Below, one piece after another: positions 60,476-64,000 of a stretch of DNA of 64,000 bases (position 1 is the stretch's first letter; every line of letters starts with the position of its first letter). The notes beneath the pieces are model-generated. The model saw nothing but the letters and a program-made list of their open reading frames with translations, did not search any database and was not told the DNA's origin. The position numbers and the translations under genes are program-made. Source of the stretch: Bdellovibrionales bacterium. Lineage in GTDB: Bacteria > Pseudomonadota > Alphaproteobacteria > UBA9219. The DNA lies in assembly GCA_041662785.1 (NCBI GenBank), contig JBAZRW010000004.1, positions 1 to 64,000 of the forward strand. The letters are read 5' to 3'.

Positions 60476-61126
60476 ATGACCTTCGCCGACAAACACCCCA
60501 CGGAAGTTCTCGCCAATCTGGTTCCCATGGTCATTGAGCAAACCTCGCGCGGGGAGCGTTCATTCGATATTTATTCCCGCTTGCTGAAGGAGCGCATCAT
60601 TTTTCTGATGGGGCAGGTGGATGACCATATCTCTAGCCTTGTGTGCGCCCAATTGCTGTTTTTGGAGTCCGAGAACCCGAACAAGGAAATCTCAATCTAT
60701 ATCAATTCGCCGGGCGGCGTGGTGTCATCGGGCTTGGCCATGTATGACACGATGCAATATGTCAAATGCCCTGTCTCGACGGTGTGTATGGGGCAGGCAT
60801 GCTCCATGGGCTCGCTTTTGCTTTGCGCGGGCGAAAAGGGCAAGCGTTTCTCGCTGCCCAACAGCCGCATCATGATCCATCAACCGTCAGGCGGCGCACA
60901 GGGCCAAGCGACGGATATTGAGATTCAGGCGCGTGAGATCCTTAAGCTGCGTGTTCGCCTGAACGAGATTTATGTTAAGCACACGGGGCAGACGCTTGAC
61001 GCCATTTCGGCGGCTGTGGAGCGTGATAACTTTATGTCGGCGGATGAAGCCAAGGCCTTTGGGTTGATCGATGAAGTCGTGAACAAGCGCCCTGAAGCGC
61101 CAGAAGGTGAAAAAAAGGCAGCCTGA
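60476..61126 (+). CDS. clpP: ATP-dependent Clp protease proteolytic subunit
   Basis: A 216-residue serine peptidase forming the ClpP chamber. Catalytic residues are seen in GQACSMGSLLL (Ser), RIMIHQPSGGAQGQ (His) and the Asp region RDNFMSADEAKAFGLIDEV. ERIIFLMGQVDD and YINSPGGVVSSGLAMYD are standard. It precedes clpX by 72 bp in the usual clpP-clpX-lon order. Confidence 0.97.
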   Translation: MTFADKHPTEVLANLVPMVIEQTSRGERSFDIYSRLLKERIIFLMGQVDDHISSLVCAQLLFLESENPNKEISIYINSPGGVVSSGLAMYDTMQYVKCPVSTVCMGQACSMGSLLLCAGEKGKRFSLPNSRIMIHQPSGGAQGQATDIEIQAREILKLRVRLNEIYVKHTGQTLDAISAAVERDNFMSADEAKAFGLIDEVVNKRPEAPEGEKKAA

Positions 61127-61198
61127 GGGGTTCTTAATAATCAGGTAACCAACGACCGTTAGGGTGGCTTGAGTTACCGTTTGAGGGAGTAAGTCGTT

Positions 61199-62458
61199 AT
61201 GACGACAAAGAGCAGCGACACGAAAAGTACTTTGTACTGTTCATTCTGTGGCAAAAGCCAACACGAGGTTCGCAAGTTGATTGCGGGGCCGACGGTGTTC
61301 ATTTGCGACGAATGCGTTGAGCTTTGCACGGACATCATTCGCGAAGAAAGCAAAACGACGTTGGTGAAGTCGCGCGATGGCGTGCCTGTTCCCAAGGATA
61401 TCAAGGCCGTTTTGGATGATTATGTGATCGGGCAAGACCACGCCAAGCGCGTGCTCTCGGTTGCCGTTCACAACCATTATAAGCGCCTTGCGGCGGGGGC
61501 GCGCAGCGGCGAGGTTGAGCTGGCCAAGTCCAACATCCTGCTTCTTGGGCCCACGGGCTGCGGCAAGACGTTGCTTGCGCAAACGCTGGCGCGGATTATC
61601 GATGTGCCCTTTACGATGGCGGACGCCACGACGCTGACCGAAGCCGGTTATGTCGGTGAGGACGTTGAGAACATCATTCTGAAATTGCTGCAAGCTTCCG
61701 ACTACAATGTCGAACGCGCACAGCGCGGCATTGTCTATATCGATGAGATCGATAAGATTAGCCGCAAGTCCGATAACCCTTCGATCACCCGCGATGTGTC
61801 GGGCGAAGGCGTGCAGCAGGCCTTGCTGAAAATCATGGAAGGCACAGTAGCTGCCGTTCCGCCGCAGGGTGGGCGCAAGCATCCGCAGCAAGAGTTCTTG
61901 CAGGTTGATACGACCAACATCTTGTTTATCTGCGGCGGCGCTTTTGCGGGGCTGGACAAGATTATCTCGGCGCGTGGGCGCGGCTCCTCCATCGGGTTTG
62001 GCGCGGATGTGCGCGGGCCGGATGAACGGCGTCAGGGCGACATTTTGCGTGAGGTTGAGCCGGACGATCTGCTTAAATTCGGCCTGATCCCAGAGTTTAT
62101 CGGGCGTTTGCCCGTTTTGGCGACGCTGTCGGATTTGGATGAATCGGCCTTGGTCGATATCTTGACGACGCCGAAGAACGCTATCGTCAAACAGTTCCAG
62201 CGGTTGTTTGAGATGGAGAATATCTCTTTGGATGTGACGGAAGACGGCCTAAGCGCTATCGCGCAGAAGGCCATCATCCGTAAGACGGGCGCGCGCGGCC
62301 TCCGCTCGATCATGGAAGGCGTTTTGCTGGAATCCATGTTCGATCTTCCCGGATCGGAAGGCATCGAAAAGGTTGTGGTCAACCGCGATGTCGTTGAGGG
62401 TAAAGCCAAGCCCATCGTCGTTCACGCCGAGCCTAAGGCAGCCGAAGCCAGCGCTTAA
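61199..62458 (+). CDS. clpX: ATP-dependent Clp protease ATP-binding subunit ClpX
   Basis: A 419-residue AAA+ unfoldase. The N-terminal zinc finger has four Cys (LYCSFCGKS, VFICDECVELC). Walker A GPTGCGKT, Walker B IVYIDEIDKI, a GYVGEDVE pore loop and the RKTGARGLRSIMEG sensor-2 region are intact. GAGGGAGTAAG precedes ATG. The last 42 bases are duplicated at 63367, past an inserted binding-protein gene. Confidence 0.97.
   Translation: MTTKSSDTKSTLYCSFCGKSQHEVRKLIAGPTVFICDECVELCTDIIREESKTTLVKSRDGVPVPKDIKAVLDDYVIGQDHAKRVLSVAVHNHYKRLAAGARSGEVELAKSNILLLGPTGCGKTLLAQTLARIIDVPFTMADATTLTEAGYVGEDVENIILKLLQASDYNVERAQRGIVYIDEIDKISRKSDNPSITRDVSGEGVQQALLKIMEGTVAAVPPQGGRKHPQQEFLQVDTTNILFICGGAFAGLDKIISARGRGSSIGFGADVRGPDERRQGDILREVEPDDLLKFGLIPEFIGRLPVLATLSDLDESALVDILTTPKNAIVKQFQRLFEMENISLDVTEDGLSAIAQKAIIRKTGARGLRSIMEGVLLESMFDLPGSEGIEKVVVNRDVVEGKAKPIVVHAEPKAAEASA
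62417..62458 (+). repeat. Duplicated 3' end of clpX, copy A
   Basis: The terminal 13 codons plus stop of clpX, 42 bp, matching 63367-63408 at 41 of 42. The only difference is GCA versus GCG, both Ala. Confidence 0.92.
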
Positions 62459-63366
62459 TCAAAGAAAACAAAGGTACAAGCCACATGAAAAACAAACTTT
62501 CATTATTGGCTGTGGTCTTGGCGGCTCTTGCGCTGGTTGTTTCCCTTGGGCAGCCCAAAACGGTAGGGACAATAACAGCCAAAAAAGAAACAGCCTTTGA
62601 GCGCGTCATGCGTACGCGCACACTGCGTTGCGCTTATTCGGTGTGGCCCCCCTATCTTATGATCGACCCGAACACAAAGCAGATTAGCGGCTTTGATCAT
62701 GATATTATGGAAGCCATTGGCAAAGCGGCCAATCTTAAAATTGAATGGAAAGATGAAGTTGGATTTGGAAACTTTCCTGAACAGCTAAGCAGTGGCAAAG
62801 ACGATGCGTTTTGTGTCACGGTTTGGGTTAGCGCCATGCGCGCCCAGCGGGTTGAATTAACAACATCCCCAGATTATGCCTCGCTTTATGCTTATGTGCG
62901 TGAGGGTGATACGCGTTTCGATAACACCCTTAATTCTCTAAATAATGAGAGTGCCACGATTGCCCTTGTGGATGGCAGCACGCAAAAGGCCGTTGCGGAT
63001 GGCTCTTTCCCTAAGGCCAAGCAATATGCCTTGCCCGGCGATTCAGATGGATCTCAAGTTCTCATGGCGTTGGCGTCCGGCAAAGGTGATGTTATTTTTG
63101 CTGATGAGTTTATTGTGCATGAATACAACAGCCACAATGCCGATAAGCCACTGAGGCGGGTTGCCGGAGCGGCGGCTGTTCGTGTTTTCGGCAATGCCTT
63201 TAGCGTAGCTAAAGGCGAATGGGAGCTGCGCGACCTTTTAAATGCTGCCCTGACAGAGCTGCAAGGAGCCGGAATCATCGATCGTATTCTCAGTAAATAT
63301 GAGGTTACGTCCGGTGCCATTCTTCGCGCTGCGCCCTCTTACGCAAAATAGTGTTTGCCTCTAGGT
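62459..63366. mobile_element. Single-gene insertion at the clpX 3' end
   Basis: About 908 bp between the two 42-bp copies of the clpX end, holding one complete binding-protein gene with its own ribosome site and no recombinase. The insertion leaves ClpX unchanged and parts clpX from lon. It is analogous to the yejA-ankyrin and tRNA-fMet cases. Confidence 0.65.
62485..63351 (+). CDS. Family 3 solute-binding protein (amino acid type), cargo of the insertion
   Basis: A 288-residue exported receptor with an N-terminal hydrophobic segment MKNKLSLLAVVLAALALVVS (signal or anchor). Family marks are TLRCAYSVWPPYLMIDPNTK, ISGFDHDIMEAIGKAANLKI and GKGDVIFADEFIVHEYN. No permease or ATPase is present, as for the related orphan at 37906. 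AAAGGTACAAGCCAC precedes ATG. It lies inside the clpX-end duplication and so probably came in by transfer. Confidence 0.85.
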   Translation: MKNKLSLLAVVLAALALVVSLGQPKTVGTITAKKETAFERVMRTRTLRCAYSVWPPYLMIDPNTKQISGFDHDIMEAIGKAANLKIEWKDEVGFGNFPEQLSSGKDDAFCVTVWVSAMRAQRVELTTSPDYASLYAYVREGDTRFDNTLNSLNNESATIALVDGSTQKAVADGSFPKAKQYALPGDSDGSQVLMALASGKGDVIFADEFIVHEYNSHNADKPLRRVAGAAAVRVFGNAFSVAKGEWELRDLLNAALTELQGAGIIDRILSKYEVTSGAILRAAPSYAK

Positions 63367-63408
63367 GTCGTTCACGCCGAGCCTAAGGCGGCCGAAGCCA
63401 GCGCTTAA
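63367..63408 (+). repeat. Duplicated 3' end of clpX, copy B (displaced)
   Basis: The remnant of the original clpX end, with stop codon, followed by the old clpX-lon spacer. No coding frame enters it from upstream. Confidence 0.92.
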
Positions 63409-63636
63409 GCTTCTTTAAGAGAGCCTTGTTGCGACAGGGTCCTTAAGGGCTTGGTTAATGAGGTGTGCTCAAAATTATTCCTTTTTGAGCCTTGGCCGCT
63501 CCTTGAAAGTCAGGCCGCGAGACACCAAATCAACGGCAGGTTATTCTGCCTTCTTTTTCCTATTTTTTTAGGGGCGATTCAGGCATGATCACAAAGTGAT
63601 TTGGGGTGATTTGCGCCCTTTGAAAGGATGATGTCC

Positions 63637-64000
63637 ATGGTTGTTTCTTCTCCTGCAGGGGCCCTTTACCCCGTCCTGCCACTCCGCGATATCGTTGTGT
63701 TTCCCCACATGATCGTCCCGCTGTTCGTGGGCCGTGAGAAATCCGTGCGGGCGCTCGAAGACGTGATGCAAGAAGACAAGCATATCCTGCTGCTGACCCA
63801 AAAGGACGCCTCGCAGGACGATCCCACGCAGAACGATTTGTATCTGCAAGGCACAATTGGCACGGTTTTACAGCTGTTGAAGCTGCCTGATGGCACGGTC
63901 AAAGTGCTGGTGGAGGGCGGGCAGCGCGCGCGCGTCGTGCGCTTTACGGAAACCCCCGATTTCTTTCAGGCCTTTGCCGAACCCATTGAGGAATACACGG
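63637..64000 (+). CDS. lon: ATP-dependent protease Lon, N-terminal part (cut by window edge)
   Basis: The first 121 codons of Lon: the N-terminal substrate-binding domain with LYPVLPLRDIVVFPHMIVPL, FVGREKSVRALEDVM and TQKDASQDDPTQNDLYLQGT, as in other alphaproteobacteria. ATG 63637 is chosen because AAAGG lies nine bases upstream; ATG 63628 and 63631 are in frame. The gene continues past the window end. Confidence 0.92.
   Translation, partial: MVVSSPAGALYPVLPLRDIVVFPHMIVPLFVGREKSVRALEDVMQEDKHILLLTQKDASQDDPTQNDLYLQGTIGTVLQLLKLPDGTVKVLVEGGQRARVVRFTETPDFFQAFAEPIEEYT

Overview
The window looks like chromosome from an alphaproteobacterium of roughly balanced base composition. I infer this from the gene neighbourhoods: clpP-clpX-lon, cmk-rpsA, ubiG divergent from lysC, phaR divergent from a phaE/phaC-like pair, a branched-chain-type (Liv) ABC operon, lipB and a short HRDC-less RNase D. 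A GTTC-N7-GTTC LexA box of alphaproteobacterial type at a Y-family polymerase gene agrees. I cannot name a genus. No CRISPR array, rRNA or complete phage is visible.

Layout. 0.2-5.7 kb: RNase D, an M48 peptidase, tRNA-Leu(CAG), two unrecognised proteins and an LpxR-type lipid A deacylase. 5.9-13.8 kb: an OmpR/KdpE-like regulator lacking its phospho-acceptor Asp, then an envelope/stress cluster (YfdX, CsbD, a CBS pair, glycine-zipper lipoprotein, DUF1328, fasciclin, small membrane proteins, BON lipoprotein, an 800-residue low-complexity protein). 14-23.5 kb: one minus-strand Liv operon with a fused LivH-LivM permease, LivG, LivF and five paralogous periplasmic binding proteins. 23.7-25.1 kb: a decayed integrative element in the initiator tRNA gene. 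25.3-32.6 kb: MltG, an M20 amidohydrolase, an unknown, a hybrid histidine kinase, tRNA-Leu(GAG) and LipB. 33-36.7 kb: PHA storage genes. 36.7-44.5 kb: MFS transporter, orphan binding protein, Y-family polymerase, class I aldolase and a YejA-like peptide-binding protein. 44.5-46.3 kb: an ankyrin-type gene flanked by a duplicated yejA 3' end. 46.8-60 kb: housekeeping (rpsA, cmk, rpmB, ubiG, lysC, purH, typA) with a few unknowns. 60.4-64 kb: clpP, clpX, an inserted binding-protein gene flanked by a duplicated clpX 3' end, and the start of lon.

Main discovery signal: three separate loci (tRNA-fMet, yejA, clpX) each carry extra DNA inserted exactly at the 3' end of a gene, with a 42-47 bp copy of that 3' end on the far side. 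In the two protein genes the copies differ only at synonymous third positions, so the inserts probably arrived carrying 3' ends of homologous genes. Two of the three hold a single cargo gene and no recombinase. Second signals: a 112-bp dispersed repeat with a tRNA-acceptor-like stem and CCA end lying upstream of RNase D, the phospho-acceptor-less regulator, and the five-receptor Liv operon.
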